From Voacanga thouarsii (lineage: Eukaryota > Streptophyta > Magnoliopsida > Gentianales > Apocynaceae): a stretch of 64,000 bases of DNA. The translations under genes and the position numbers were made by a program. Shown in pieces: positions 23,895 through 37,000 of this stretch. Position 1 is the stretch's first letter; each line of letters begins with the position of its first letter. The notes beneath the pieces are model-generated. The model searched no databases. It saw nothing but the letters and a program-made list of their open reading frames with translations, and was not told the origin of the DNA. The DNA is taken from positions 1,736,001 to 1,800,000 of the forward strand of contig JANUWF010001165.1 of NCBI GenBank assembly GCA_026120185.1, read 5' to 3'.

Positions 23895-24476
23895 GAGGGT
23901 TCACGAAAATAATTTTTCTCTATAAAGCAAAGCACATAAGCCTTATTCTCTAACATTCCTTTAGACCCACAAATAACGTTATCAACATATAAGTGCACAT
24001 GTTATTTAAAGAATGCATCAAACTTGAAATCGCCATTTTTCCTGTCAAAATAATATTCACAATTAAAGTTCCCCTTTAAAAGTTCTTAAAGATGGGATCA
24101 AGAAATCCTTACTTTTCACCACATCAACTAATACTAAATTACCTCTTTCAATAGGGTGAAGGGTAGAAATTACCACCATCTTTCGAGGGTTTCATATCAT
24201 GTAGCATTGAAAAATCCAATTCCTTGAGACATGTGAAACTCTATACATCATCATTTGGACCATTATTATCCAAGAATGGAGAGAAACCTAAGAAATCATG
24301 TGATAAAGAGAGATTAGAATTATTAGTACATAGAGTAGAATCAAATACCTCATTTCCATATTGGACAATTGTTCCTCATATCCTCTCTCATGTCCTTAGG
24401 GATTCTCTTGTTCAAGTGTATGGGCATTTATGGCATCTTCAACCAACTTGACTAGTTGTTTTCTCGTGGAGCTCAT
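23895..24476 (-). pseudogene. Unassigned degenerate coding-like stretch in Element B
   Basis: Between the copia LTR and the PBS-proximal ORF. Minus-strand translation yields runs such as YYFDRKNGDFKFDAFF, and later CGSKGMLENKAYVLCF, that look coding but which I cannot assign. It could be a gag remnant of Element B or an internal piece of the copia element whose LTR it adjoins. Confidence 0.35.
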
Positions 24477-24647
24477 TCATTGAGATGCTTCTTCATGCCA
24501 CCTAAGAGATATGTTTGTGTTGGCAACAAATGATTGGATTGAAGCTTCAAGTGACATCTTACTACAAGCATTAATCCGTGGTTGCAACCTTGTCAGCATA
24601 TCATCATTATAGTGCATTTGATATGGTGCCCATGAATAATTGTCCAT
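24477..24647 (-). pseudogene. PBS-proximal ORF fragment of Element B
   Basis: The first ATG after the leader on the minus strand (24645-24647) opens MDNYSWAPYQMHYNDD and continues 56 codons to a stop, then reads on in frame with RKQLVKLVEDAINAHTLEQE. Its position (PBS, about 200-bp leader, ATG) fits the start of gag. The helical, charged composition recalls gag linker segments of Tat/Athila elements, but no diagnostic motif is present. Confidence 0.4.
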
Positions 24648-24850
24648 GATGATGTTTTGAATCTTACACTCAAAGAAAAATAAAAATTAAATTGAAAATA
24701 AAAATAAAATAAACAAAAATAATAGAAAATTAAAGAAAAGAAAATTAGACAAAGTAGAAATATTCACAAACTACCTAAACACAAAAGTCTGTGATATATA
24801 CAATACAACAAAGGTTAAATCAACAAGACTCGAGTCTTTTCCGATACTGC

Positions 24851-24871
24851 CCATCCCCGGCAACAATGCCA
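24851..24871 (-). other. Primer-binding site of Element B, tRNA-Asp type
   Basis: Minus strand TGGCATTGTTGCCGGGGAT, two mismatches to the tRNA-Asp PBS, 6 bp from the LTR end at 24878. Confidence 0.85.
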
Positions 24872-24877
24872 AAAACT

Positions 24878-26277
24878 TGATGTGTGGTTTTTAGTGTAGA
24901 AAATATTACCAACAAATACACAATCAATCAAGCTTTAATTAAAATGTCAAGCACTAAAACCACCTATATGGACAAGTATACCCATCGTATAGTATAGGGA
25001 ATAGCAAGTATCAAATCCACGAGAACTTAGGCTCCCACCTTACTTTACCCAAATCTTTATTGTTTAGCCAATAAAATAAGAAGAGAATAAAATAGAAAAT
25101 AAATAAAGATAAAAATATATATAACTCAAGGATGCAATTTCATGTAACTAGACAATTATCTCAAATACACAATATTGAATCAATTAGCATTCATGACAAA
25201 CAATTGTCATCTTAGAATCATGAAAGAATATAAAGTAAAATTCAATCATTTCTCAAGTTATGAATTTACTTAGATAAAATCCACTTCGTTTCCTAATCCA
25301 TAGAATTACTATCATTTGATTAATATTAACAGATTTGCCAATCAAGCTAACATAACCAAAACATGCATTAGGCTCAATTCCTTATAAGCATGAAATTAGT
25401 AAATAAATCCATATTCTAGCAATCATTAACCAACCTTTGATTACCAATGTCCTAGATAATTAACCCCTTTTTCAAGCAAGTTAAGAGATAACAAATATGA
25501 AATTAATTAATTGAAACCATTACCAACCTCTTTTTCAAGCAAGTTAATAACAAAAATCAATCAACCAACTTCGTAAGAAAAACAACTAATCAAATACTAA
25601 GAACAACAATCAATTGATCAAAAGTTCCAATTAATTCAAAATCATAATCTCTAAAATAATATCCAATTACAATCAAAATATTAAGCATATTATTGTTAAA
25701 GAAAAGTAAACAAAGAATAAAAGATAAAACTGAAATAGACAAGCCCTTCTTTTTCTCTTGAAAACCCCCTTTGAACATTGCTCATTTGAGTGGTGATTGA
25801 ATAGCTATCTTGGATCATTCAAGTCACACCTTTCTCTTGTATGTTTCTTGTATATATAAGCTTTCTTGATATTTGCTTGAGAAGTCTAGTCTAAGTAGAA
25901 TTGAGAAAATATCAAAATCTTTTGAAAAATACTAAATTTGTACCCAACAGCCTCTGGGCAGAGTGGACTTGGCACCGGGTACAGTCGGGCCACCTAGCAC
26001 TAGGTCTAATCTATTTTTAGACTCAATTTTGCTCTGTTTTTTTCTGTTTGACCAGAATAGACCCGGCGCCTAGTCTCTTGGCTGGGCCTGGCGCCAGGTC
26101 TGTTATGGAATTATTCATTTTTTACTCGAAATCAACTTAAATTTGTACAAATTTATCAAAAATACTTTTTACAAGCAAAATGTCAAGTAGGAAGGAATAT
26201 GCCTAGTTATTACAACAAATGTATCACAAAACAATGTCTAATAACTAGTAAAATAATGGTAATTTTAGCTCCTATCA
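24878..26277 (-). repeat. 5' LTR of Element B
   Basis: 1400 bp; left edge TGATGTGTGG, right edge GCTCCTATCA. It pairs with 13158-14544 over its full length with scattered substitutions and small indels, so the element is old. Confidence 0.88.
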
Positions 26278-26820
26278 CATACATACCCAACATGCAAGTA
26301 GGTTGGTCCTATAGTAGAACCTCACCCACAGTTTGTTAAAGTATACGCTCCTAGTTTCGTTAGACTACCAACCCATACTCAAGTTATAGGGTATTAGTCT
26401 ACGCTATAGTAGTAATATGTAGTTTGGGTTTCTCTTATTTTAGTACTTTAAGAAACCGCTACTACATATCCAATTCTATGTATTCTAAATATGCTTATAC
26501 CATAAAGTGAGTAGATTATCCACTGGCTAAAGGCAAGCCATTTTTTATTTGGAATTTATAGTATAATAACCTTTGTCCTAATCAGATTCCCATTCTGATC
26601 AATTGGTTAAGAAATAAGTTTGTGTGTTAAGTAGCCCATGATCCATACCTTACTGTGAAAGACTTCAATTCACATGTATTACTTATTTAAACATAATGGG
26701 CCTTTTCCAACATAAATCGTGCATTAGTTAAAGTAAAGAAACATAAATAATTTTGAGAATAAAACTTTTTTTTATTTCATTAAATTTACATCAGATACAT
26801 AGTTTGGAGGGAATATATTC
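26278..26820 (-). repeat. Copia LTR copy 1, right piece
   Basis: Starts CATACATACCCAACATGCAAG and follows 23345-23890 of copy 2 (CAACCCATACTCAAGT, GTGAAAGAC(T/C)TCAATTCACATG). It breaks off a few bases short of the LTR terminus, where Element D begins. Confidence 0.83.
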
Positions 26821-28242
26821 CGATGTATTAAATTTGGGTATATAAAAATCATGCAAATTTGTATCCATTCCCAATAAATTTTAAATTAAAATATTAATCT
26901 CAAATTACACATATTAGCAAGTGCGCTTATAATGAAGCATAATATCGGGCATTAACGAGTATAGAACCTCAAGGAACAAGTACACACTAATTACTTTTTA
27001 TTCAATATTTGTCCTACCAATTAGATTGATAAGGAGTACAAATAAAAATTAAGATAAAGATAAAATATATGCACAACTCTTGGAGATAAAAAAAACATGT
27101 AATTAAATAATCACTCTTGAAAACATGACAATAAGCCATTAGCAATTATTGCAATTAATTACTTCCCTTGGCATCATGGAGGAGTTTACTGTAAAATCTA
27201 CTCTCTCTCAAGTTATGGTTTCACTATCTCTTAGTCAATTCTAAAGGACATCTCTATCTCACTAAAAGAACAAAAAGATGCATAGAACACAAATCCTTAA
27301 TAATTATCCCTATCTCTAGGTGACAGTGGTATAAAATCATTAATTCCCCTATCTCTAGGTGAAATCAACAACTTTTGATTACTTAATCTCGACTTATCCT
27401 CTCTCTCGAGTTAGTTAAGAAAATAAATCAAGAATTGAGCAACAAAGACTATCTCCTAGCCTCTTTCTCAAGCTAATTAGAAGAATGGTCAATTCTCATC
27501 AATTCACCACTAACAACAAGTAATCAAATACAAAGAAAAATAATCAATTGAACAAAATACTAAATCAATTCGTTATCACAAATCCAAAAATAATATTCAA
27601 ATACAATTGAAACATTAATCTCATCATTGTTCAAAGAAAAAGAAAACAAAGGTATTAGAAAGAACTCATAGACAAGGCCTCTTCTTCCTCCTTTAAGTAC
27701 CTCCTTGAAACAATTCTCCTTTAAGTGATGAATTCCCCTTCAATGAATGAGTGTAGCTTTGATTTCTTGAATTAATACATTAATCTTCAGTTGTTCTACG
27801 GTTAAATAGGCCATTTGGTTGCTAAAAATCATCCTTCTGAAATCTTAGGCTGAGTATAGATTAGAAACAAGTGTACCTTTTAGGAAATTCCAAATTTGAT
27901 TTGAAAAAGAACTCTAAACTACTCTAACTGAGTAGGTCGGCACCGTGTCATTTCATTTGGATTGGCACCGGTCCAGCACTGGTTTGCTTCGGTTTTGCTC
28001 TATTGTTATCTATTTTTCTAGAATAGAACAACGTTCAGTTCAACTACTTTGGGCAGGCACTGGTTCATTTATAAAAATCTACAATTGTGCTCTAAATCAT
28101 CTAATTTCTGTACAAATTTACTAAAAACACTTTTTAAAAGCAAAATATCAAATATGAAGGGAAATAGCTAGTTATTGAATAAAAAATATCACAAAATATC
28201 ATCAAATAACTAGAAAAATATAGAAAAATTTAAACCCTATTA
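26821..28242 (-). repeat. 3' LTR of Element D
   Basis: 1422 bp. Left edge CGATGTATTAAATTTGGG (TG mutated to CG), right edge AACCCTATTA (minus TAATAGGG). Distantly homologous to the A, B, C and H LTRs, with the GGCACCGGTCC words near 27970. Confidence 0.75.
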
Positions 28243-29681
28243 CATTCCTCCACACTTAAGCTTTACTTGTCCTCAAGCAAACAAGAGTTAAATACTAAGC
28301 AAATAGCTTATGAACAAGACAAAACAATTCATCAAACTTTATCCATAGCAAATTCATCTACAATAAAGCATAACCTTCTTCCACCTTAAATATAAACTTG
28401 TCATCCACTCAACCCTTTCAAAGCCTTGCAAACTCATAAATTAAATCAAATAATCATAAGGCCATTAAAGTTAAGTTAAACAAGCTCATATCCAGTACAA
28501 GAAAATTATTCCATCCCTTAATAAAAAATATAGACAATATAAATTATACAAGACAAGTCATTTAACCAATTCAAGTATCATGAACTCAAATTTGCACAAC
28601 CCAAGTAGTAGAATAATGAAACATTCCACTATTTTCTTTCAATGACTTAGAAAATTGATAACCGCAGTGAATGGATTTCTCTTCACACACCTTATTGGCC
28701 CCATTATAGTCATCCTTATTTTCAGTATTTCTTCTTCCTCTTTTTTTCTTTTTACCTTCTTACCTTTGGGATAGCTTTAAGAGAGTGCATTGAACAATAC
28801 TTGCTACTTCTCTCCATATTATCCCTATTTTTTAGCAAAAGATCTTTAAAAAAAAAATTGAAAATAAGAGCATTTTTTCAACTCAAGTCCTTTTTTCCAG
28901 CTCACATAACAATGATTTTTCCACTTATTGCTTTTATTTCCTCACACTCCTTATTCACAACTCAAAGTCATAAAGACAAATCATAAATCCATAACACAAG
29001 AAGTAATCAACAAAATTTTCCATATTTTATCATACTCTTCATATTCAAACTCAAAGAATAAAATAAAAATCAAATACCAAATATAACCAAGGTTAACTTA
29101 AAATTTCAAGACATAGAAAAATTTAACTTAATGCACAAGGTTACTTTTTTAAAAAAAATAAAAATCCAGTCAAAATGAATAACAAATTCATATTTAAAGT
29201 TAAAAAGAAAAGTATAACTTTATTATAGACAAATTACTCAATTGTAAGCTCAAAAATCAATTTTACATAAATCTATAGTAAAATTGGAAAAATCTTATCC
29301 CAAATATCATTCAAAAAGAAATTAAGATGAAAACATATAAAGTATTGAGTTGAATTCCCCCCCCTCCCAATAATTAAACTGGACATTATCCTCAGTGGCC
29401 CAAAAGAGGACCTGAATAAAGTATATCCAAAGGGACTGTGAAAGATCAAGGAAATGAAAATGAACAAAGTTGAATTCATCCCAGAGCATATTTTCTTTGA
29501 CAATGATGGATTTGTCCTAAAATAAAAGAAACACAACAAAAAGCATAAAACTATAATAAAAGCAAAACGAAACAAATAGCTAAAAGATAACTAACACCTA
29601 AGAAAAGTCATTAAAATTCAAAAAGAAAAATAATCAAAAGAAAAAAAGTAGAAGTAGAAATAAAAGTTGAGGAGTATAAAG
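28243..29681 (-). other. 3' non-coding region of Element D
   Basis: Minus-strand PPT CTTAAGTGTGGAGG, then blocks shared with A and B, and the internal box GAGGATAATGTCCAGTTTAA followed by GGGAGGGGGGGG near 29350-29395. No supported ORF. Confidence 0.7.
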
Positions 29682-30590
29682 TCAGTCACCAACAAAATCA
29701 TCATCATTCTCAAGATCATCATCACCGCCTACAGTGTCGCTAGTAGAAGCACTGCCCATGTGGGCAGAAAACTGCTGTATCCATTTAGACAATCACTACT
29801 CATGAGCATCCTACTTCCTATGCATACTAGCTAGTGAATGTCGAAGCTGGAGCAGAACAATCATCTGAGTCTCCATCCCGAGTCTCCGATGCTACATCTG
29901 AGTGCACATCTCAGCCTTGAACCCAGCACTATGCTGTGATCTCGAACTACTGGCCTGAGCTCGAGGTTGTGGAGGTTGATCATCCTCCTCATCATCATCA
30001 GGGGTTATCTCCTCCATCCTAAGGTGTTAGACCTCAAAGGGTCTCGTCGATCTCCTCTCTCGCTCATGAAACCTATACCTACACTGAATTAGGGTATGCT
30101 TAGTCACAACATCTCACTCAGTGATGGTCTTAGTAAGCTCCCAATCACAACCCACTCCAAAGGTCTCAATGATATGCATGACTACCAATGGAAAGACAAA
30201 GGCCTTGGAGGAAGGGCGAGAGTAGACTACCTCTCTCATAGACTGGATGGTAAGTGAGGTAAGGGGGATAGGCTCACTCTGAAGCATCTTGTGAAGGATA
30301 TAGAGATCAATCACCCAAGACTCATTGAAACCACTAGCTTTAGGTACAACATTAAATGAGAAGATATAGAATAGAGCACATAGTTAGGCTTCAAGGTCAT
30401 TATTGGAATAATAGCCCACCAGTCCTACAAGTCCCCTCTTATACATTCCCAAGGTAGTACAAATGTCAATCACACTCTAGGCAGCTTCAGAAATAATTTT
30501 ATGGTTATGATGGTCTATAGCTATCTATGGATCATCATTGGGTACACTCAAGATAGCAGCTAGTCTAGTCCTATCACACTCAATTGGGAT
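29682..30590 (-). pseudogene. Plant transposon-protein-like ORF, C-terminal part (Element D)
   Basis: A near-continuous minus-strand frame with a few stops: PIECDRTRLAAILSVPNDDP, later CTTLGMYKRGLVGL, SWVIDLYILHKMLQSE, then PSSKAFVFPLVVMHIIETFG. The tail is rich in Asp, Glu, Pro and Gln and ends NDDDFVGD at a stop (29682-29684). The order and character resemble the 'putative plant transposon protein' domain seen in ORFs of Athila/Tat-related elements (Pfam PF20167 as I recall it); its function is unknown. The frame is cut at 30590 by a solo LTR and resumes at 41269. Confidence 0.6.
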
Positions 30591-33064
30591 TGTAATAACC
30601 CTCACGTTTATTCTTTGATTAGCTACTACTTTGTATAGAATAAGAATTTATATAAGTGACCAGAACAGGAAATGATTAGTATAATGAGATGAACATTTTG
30701 GTACGCTAAAAAAATATTTTGAGGCATTATTGGGATTTTGAAATTGTAGGAATCCACATGGAATTTTGAAATTGTTCTACCCGTACATTTGTACTTCAAT
30801 TGGTGACTACTTTGTACAGAGTGAGAATTTGGGTATAAGATTGGAACAAAAGTTGATCAGTACGATGAGACAAACATTTTAGTATAATTTGACCCCGAAT
30901 GGAACCTTGACCGCTAATCGCAAAGAATTGAGAATTTTGATTCCTAGCATTGAGTTTAGTAAAATCCATAGATTCTATTGGTGGAATAAAATATTTTCTT
31001 GATACGGGCCGGAATTATAGTTATTTTTTGAAGACATTCTGAAATGCGATCGAGATTGAGACAGGAGGTATAACATGATTGGTGGATGAAAGTAAGTGTT
31101 AAAATATCACTGGAGAAGTGACATATTTGTGGGATTATTTAATTACAAAAGCTTGTTGAATAAGTTTAAGAATTAAGGAATTTAATTAAATAACCCAGTA
31201 AGAAAAATGATTGAAAATGGATAGCCCACAATTTATTATCAAATGGTCACAATTGTTCACCATATATGGTAGTGGAGGGCTGTAAAATAGCAAGAATTTT
31301 GTCCAAACAAGAAGTTAGAAGGAGAGAAGGAAAAAGAAAAGAAAAGGAAGGAAAATAGAGAGAAAATAGGGAGAAAAAGAAAAAAGAAGTGAGAAGGGGT
31401 TTTCAAGGAAGAAGAAACGGGAAACTTAGAGCAATTCAAGTTTGGAGAATCTTATACACGAGGTAAAAAATTTACTTCATGAATTAAAGTTGTAGATTAA
31501 GGTGCAAGGATTATTTTGATATTAATTTTGTTAGGAAATTCATGAGAATTATAAACAAATATTTGGAAATAGCTATGATTTTGGGGTTATTGTGTGTGCT
31601 GTGTGTAGTGGTGCATTTAGAGGCATGTATGCTATGTTTTATATGATGTTTGATGGTGTTTTGAAGATGGTTTAAAGAGTTGTTCATGGCTGCAAAAATG
31701 GAAGATGGAAATAAGATAGCAAATGGTTTAATCGTTAAAGAAAATGGAATATTGTTATTGTTATTCAAAGCTGTTAGTTTTGTTGTTGTTTAAACATGAA
31801 AGATACTGATTGTGTATGACTGGAATGAAGAAGTATTATGTGATTTTTAGATGATAAACAAAGGATTGCAATGATTAAACGACATATATATTGTATAGGA
31901 AAGAAAAGAGAATGCATTATATGAAGGAAAGGAACAAAACGGAAATTTTGTTTTGAAGAATTTCCGAGCAGCTTTGAAGAACGAATAAACTGTATAAATT
32001 GGCTTGTTGTTCTGGAACCCCATGACCTTAATCTTGTAGCTAAATGTCTAAGGATTATTTTGGGACTAATTTGACATGATTTGGAGTTGTGAATAAAACG
32101 TTATGCTATAAATACCAAAGGTTGTCATTTCAGTTACTAGATTGAAGTGCTGAGATATTATGGACAGAACTGAATAAAATTTAAAGGGAAATAAGTATTT
32201 TATGAATTCAAAATCATCAAGGAATGTCTTGAGGACATTTTGGAATTAGTTTGGTATCAATCGGACTTGTCAATCAAATGTTATGACAAGAATACAAAGG
32301 TATGCCAAAGTGAGAAAATGCAGAATTTTAGTTTAAGAGAGTAAAGCTATGAGTTTATTTCATGTGAGCTATTAAAGGTATAAAGGATTAAGAATTCATG
32401 TGAAGGCCTTGAAAATATGTTTGTGGAAAAGAAGAATGAAATGGAATTGAGTTACCTCGAGAAGTATATTCCGTTTTAGTCTAAAATGAAAAAATAGGAT
32501 ATTCGATAATTTCCTTAGCAATAGTAATTAGCGATATGCATTGGTTATGAAATATAAAATAGTAAAGGAAGTGGGAAATAATAACCGATGTAGGTTATCT
32601 ACTTTAAAAGTCTCGCAAAGGCTTAAAGATTGCAACTACCGTATAATGCAATAGCTAGGACATAAGGTGCCCACTTGTTTTACAAACTTTGTTTTATGCT
32701 AGTAAAATTATGTTTTACTAAGAACTGTTCTATGAATCCTTTTGGTTTCTATGAATGAGAATACAGTTTTTCTGAGAAAGAAATTACATCATAATATGAC
32801 AGGTTTGAATGAAAACATGGATTTTCATTTTTGGAATTATTTATAGTAAACAATCGTTTTCTAAAGTATATCAATGAGGTTGAGGAGCCTTTGTGTTTTC
32901 ATGAACAAAATATGGTTTTCCTAAATGGGAAATAGATTCTCTGAATGGGAAATTATTGGAAACTTTAGGAAATAATATTTTCTACAAGGACTTCTGGGTC
33001 ACTTAAATTATGAATAATTCTTAGGTACACATGTATGCTTGAAAGGCTTTCTTCTCATTAATCA
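30591..33064 (+). repeat. LTR3: solo LTR of the Element 1 family, left piece
   Basis: Begins TGTAATAACCCTCACG and follows the reverse complement of 1-3420: GTGACCAGAACAGG, then the GTGCTGTGTGTAGTGGTGCA and CATGGCTGCAAAAATGGAAG stretches that belong to the 1.48 kb block absent from the right LTR of Element 1. Its first ~170 bp is partly duplicated (30600-30760 against 30783-30910). Interrupted at 33064 by Element 2; the rest is at 40710-41268. Confidence 0.82.
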
Positions 33065-34014
33065 TGGGCAACAATGGGTCAAATCCTTAGTTTAAATAGT
33101 GAAACCTAAACAATGGAAATTTGTAGCCAAAATGAAGGAAAATTACTATCCATCTACACTATAGCAAACCCTTGAAGAACTAAGCCCCAAAGAAGCATAA
33201 GAATCGTAGCAAGATCAACTATAAATTCACCTAAAAATTCTAAAAACAACAAAGGATTCAAGAACAAAATAAATAGAACTATAGGCACCCAAATAATGGA
33301 ATTCAAGATAAACCTTAAAAGAACAAAACAACTAAGACCTAATCAAGAGAAACCACATTGGATTATTCATAAGATTTTAGAGACTCATTTAAAGAGAGAA
33401 CTAAGCCTGAAGCATGGTCTTAAGCAAGATTTACAAAGAGGTAAAGACCTCCCAAGACTCTCTTTCAAATTTGAATAATGTAGATTGATTACCTTGTCAA
33501 ATCACTAAAAAGATGTATTTATACTACTATAATCCTAGCTAAGTGATTACTAAAAACCTTAGACAAAATAAAGCCTTAAAAGGTCTTTACATAGTGTTTA
33601 AAGTAGAAAGAAACCGAAGAATATCATAAAAATCAACAAAACAGGGGGTCGGCCCTGACAAGACCCGGCGCCAGGTCTACACTGGAATTCTAGTATTTTG
33701 CCAGTTGCGCACATAAGGCACTAGCTTAGCTTGCTGTGACTGGTTCTGGGTCAGCTCTGGTTCACTGGGCTTCAGCGTATTCTCCCTTCTTTGGCACAGG
33801 CTTGAGTTTTTGTTGGGATCCCTTTTAGATAGCCATCAAATTGAGCTCGTGGCTGCCTTCATCATCCTTCCAAATTTCTCACATCCTCAAACATGGTTGT
33901 AGGAACAATTTAATATCATCTTAGAACTTCTTAATCCTTGATCTTGTCATTAGTCCTTGCAAGATTGTTCCCCCTTCTTGAGATTGAACCAATTGGCTAG
34001 CTTGATTCCTATCA
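33065..34014 (-). repeat. 3' LTR of Element 2
   Basis: 950 bp, matching 39763-40709. The minus strand starts TGATAGGAATCAAGC and ends TTGCCCA. Contains CCCGGCGCCAGGTC near 33664. Confidence 0.88.
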
Positions 34015-34030
34015 TCTCCTCTTTCTTGAA
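34015..34030 (-). other. Polypurine tract of Element 2
   Basis: Minus strand AAGAAAGAGGAGA against LTR start TGATAGG. The counterpart in G is AAGAAGAGGGAGA at 49300-49312. Confidence 0.85.
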
Positions 34031-37000
34031 GTTGATTTTTCCACGAATCATCACCTACATCAAAAGGAGTTTAGTCACTAACGTTAAACATTGCACTCAC
34101 TTTATACTCACTAGGAAAATCGATCTTATAGGCATTATCTCCAATTTGGGCAATAGCTTGGAAGGGCCCATTACCTTTTGGGTCTAATTTGCTTCTTCTT
34201 TAAGTAGGAAATCTCTCCTTGTGATGGTGCACTCATACCCAATTACCGGCCTCAAATAAAACCTTTTTCCTTCATTGATTTCGCTTAAGGGTGATTTCTT
34301 CATTTCAACTTGCAATAGTTGCTTTCATCTTTTCATGGAGAATCTTCACCACTTCCGCTTTCTTAGCCCTATCGAGGTTTATCCATTCACCTAGCAAAAG
34401 GACGAAATCCAAAGAAGTTAGAGGGTTAAAACCATATATAATTTCAAAGGGAGAATAAGAAGTAGTAGAATGAATGGCCTTATTGTAAGCAAACTGAATG
34501 TGTGGCAAGCATTCTTCCTAATTCTTCAAGTTTTTTTTTTTTTTTTTTATGGTGGTCCTCAAGAGTTGGGTAAGTGTTCAGTTGACCACTTCTGTTTGTT
34601 CATCCGTTTGAGGGTGACAAGCTGTGGAAAACAAAAGATTTTTGTAAAGTTTGTTCTTAGTGTCCCTATCTGATACAATAGTCTTTGAAATCCCATGCAT
34701 TCTCACCACTTCCTTGAAGAATAAATCTGCAATATAAAAAGTATCATTAGTCTTGGAACAAGTCATAAAATAAGCCATTTTCAAGAATTTATTAACAGCC
34801 ACAAATATGGAATCCTTACCCCCTTTGGATCTAGGCAATCATAAGATAAAATCCATTGAAATATCAACCCAAGGAGCATTTGGAGGGGGTAAAGGAGTGT
34901 ACAAACCAACCATGGGAAAGTGATCTAGATTTAGCTTTCCTACAAGTTATGCCTTAAGAACAATATTTCTCCACATCCCTTCTCATTTTTTGCCAAAAGA
35001 AATATTCCTTAAGAATGTCTAAGGTCTTTGTAACACTAAAATGTTCCATTAATCCCCCACTATGGGCTTCCTTAACTAGAAATTCTCTAATAGACCCTTT
35101 TAGCACACAAAGCCTTGTCTCCCTAAACAAAAACCTGTCATGCCTATAATATTTAGCAAATGCACATTTCTCACAAGCATGAAAAATATCCCCAAACTCC
35201 TCATCATTATCGTACAATTATTTCATAAGTTCAAAACGAAGAAGTTTAGCATCCAAAGAGTTTAAAAATGCATACCTTCAAGATAGTGCATCCGCAACTA
35301 CATTCTCCTTACTTTTTTTGTATTGAATGACATAACAAAATGTCCTAATAAACGCCATCCACCTTGCATGCCTTCTGTTCAAATTTTGTTGTTTTTTGAG
35401 GTGTTTATGGGTTTCATGGTCGGTATGGATCACAAACTCTCTTGGTAATAGGTAGTGTTGCCAATATTTTAAGGTCCTAACCAAAGCAAAAAGTTCTTCG
35501 TCGTAAGTGGACTAATTGATGGCCACCCCAGATAATTTCTCACTAAATTATGCAATGGGCTTCCGATCTTGGTTTTGAACCATACATATTCCTACCCCAC
35601 TTGCATCACATTCCATCTCTAATGCCTTTTCAAAGTTTGGTAGGATGAGAATTGCAACTTGGCTTAATTTGTCTTTGATGGCTTGAAAGGCTTGTTGTTG
35701 GGCTTCCTTCAACCTAAATTCCACTTTTTTCTTTACCACTTCGATTAGACGGGCTGCGAGGGTACTAAAGTTCTTGATGAATCTTCTAGAGAAACTAGCT
35801 AGCCTATGGATACTATGAACTTGGGTATTGGTGATAGGAGTGGGCCAATCTTGGATGGCTTTTACTTTTTTCTCATCAACCTCAATCTCTTTTTGCACTC
35901 ATAACATACCCAAGGAACATAACCCTCTCCAAATAAAAAGAGCATTTTTTCAAGCTAGTATATAATCTCTCCCTTCTAAGAATAACAAGCACACATTGAA
36001 GATTATTCAAATGATCCACATATGATATGTTATTTATTAGTATATCATCAAAGTACACAACAATAAACTTTCTAATGAATTCCCGTAGAACATGATGCAT
36101 TAGACACACGAAAGTACTAGGAGCATTAGACAACCCAAAAAACATAACAAGCCACTTATACAACAATCCTTGCTTAGTTTTTAAGACCGTTCTCCATTCA
36201 TCCCTTTCCCTAATCCTAATTTGGTGATAATCAGATTACAAATTAATTTTAGAGAAAATGCATACCCCAAACAACTCATCAAGCAAGTCATCTAGTCTAG
36301 GAATGGGATAGTGATACTTAACCATGATATTGTTATGGCGCGACAATCCACTCACATACGCCACATCCCATCCTTCTTGGGAACCAAGAGAATTGGGACT
36401 GCACATAGGCTCAGGCTCTTTCTCACATATCCCTTCTCAAGCAATTACTCCACTTGTTTTTGTAATTCCTTGGTCTCCTTAGATTGGTTCTATAGGTTAG
36501 TCGGTTGGAGATGACGGCTCTGGACATAATATCTATTTGATGCTCAATTTCTTTTATAAGTGGCAATACTCCCGGCACCTCCTTTGGAAAAATATTGCCA
36601 AACTCTTGAAAAATGGCTGCAATTTCATTAGGTAAAGACAAAGTAGAATCATTAGTAGACACATAAAATCCTTTGCAAATAAGAAGAATAATTGACCTTT
36701 TAGTTTCTATGAAATCACTCTCTTTTTCAAAATAGTTTACTCTTCTGTTATCTCTTCTCTCTTGTCCTTGCTCACTTTTATCCATAATAGTCAAAGAAGT
36801 TTTCTTTCCCATTCTCTCCCTCAACTTTTTCTCTTTTCTCTCTTGTTATTTTCTGTCTAACTCTTATTTTTGTTTGGCATTTTTTGCTCCCTTTTTCTTT
36901 TCTCTTTCCCTCATGGATCTTTATTCTTTGTTCACCTCACTTGGGGGCATGGGGGTCAGTGGGAATTTGGAACCCTTTTTGAAAATGGAATAAATGTTCT

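Larger units (their letters stand above)
13158..26277 (-). mobile_element. Element B: non-autonomous tRNA-Asp-primed gypsy element
   Basis: A minus-strand element with two LTRs (13158-14544 and 24878-26277), a PBS at 24851-24871 and only about 2.8 kb of its own internal sequence once inserts are removed. It is split by Element C (15416-21326) and a copia LTR (about 22263-23894). Flanks are CATA at 13154-13157 and CATA at 26278-26281. The joined flanks align base for base in length with the uninterrupted copia LTR at about 23341, which supports a clean insertion with a 4-bp (or degenerate 5-bp) duplication. No pol is present. Confidence 0.82.
26821..30590 (-). mobile_element. Element D: 3' half of an A-D family element
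   Basis: A minus-strand 3' LTR (26821-28242), 3' non-coding region (28243-29681) and a degenerate ORF (29682-30590) that continues beyond a 10.7 kb insertion at 41269-41422. No 5' LTR or PBS is in the window, so D is truncated. It serves as an empty-site reference for Element C. Confidence 0.78.
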
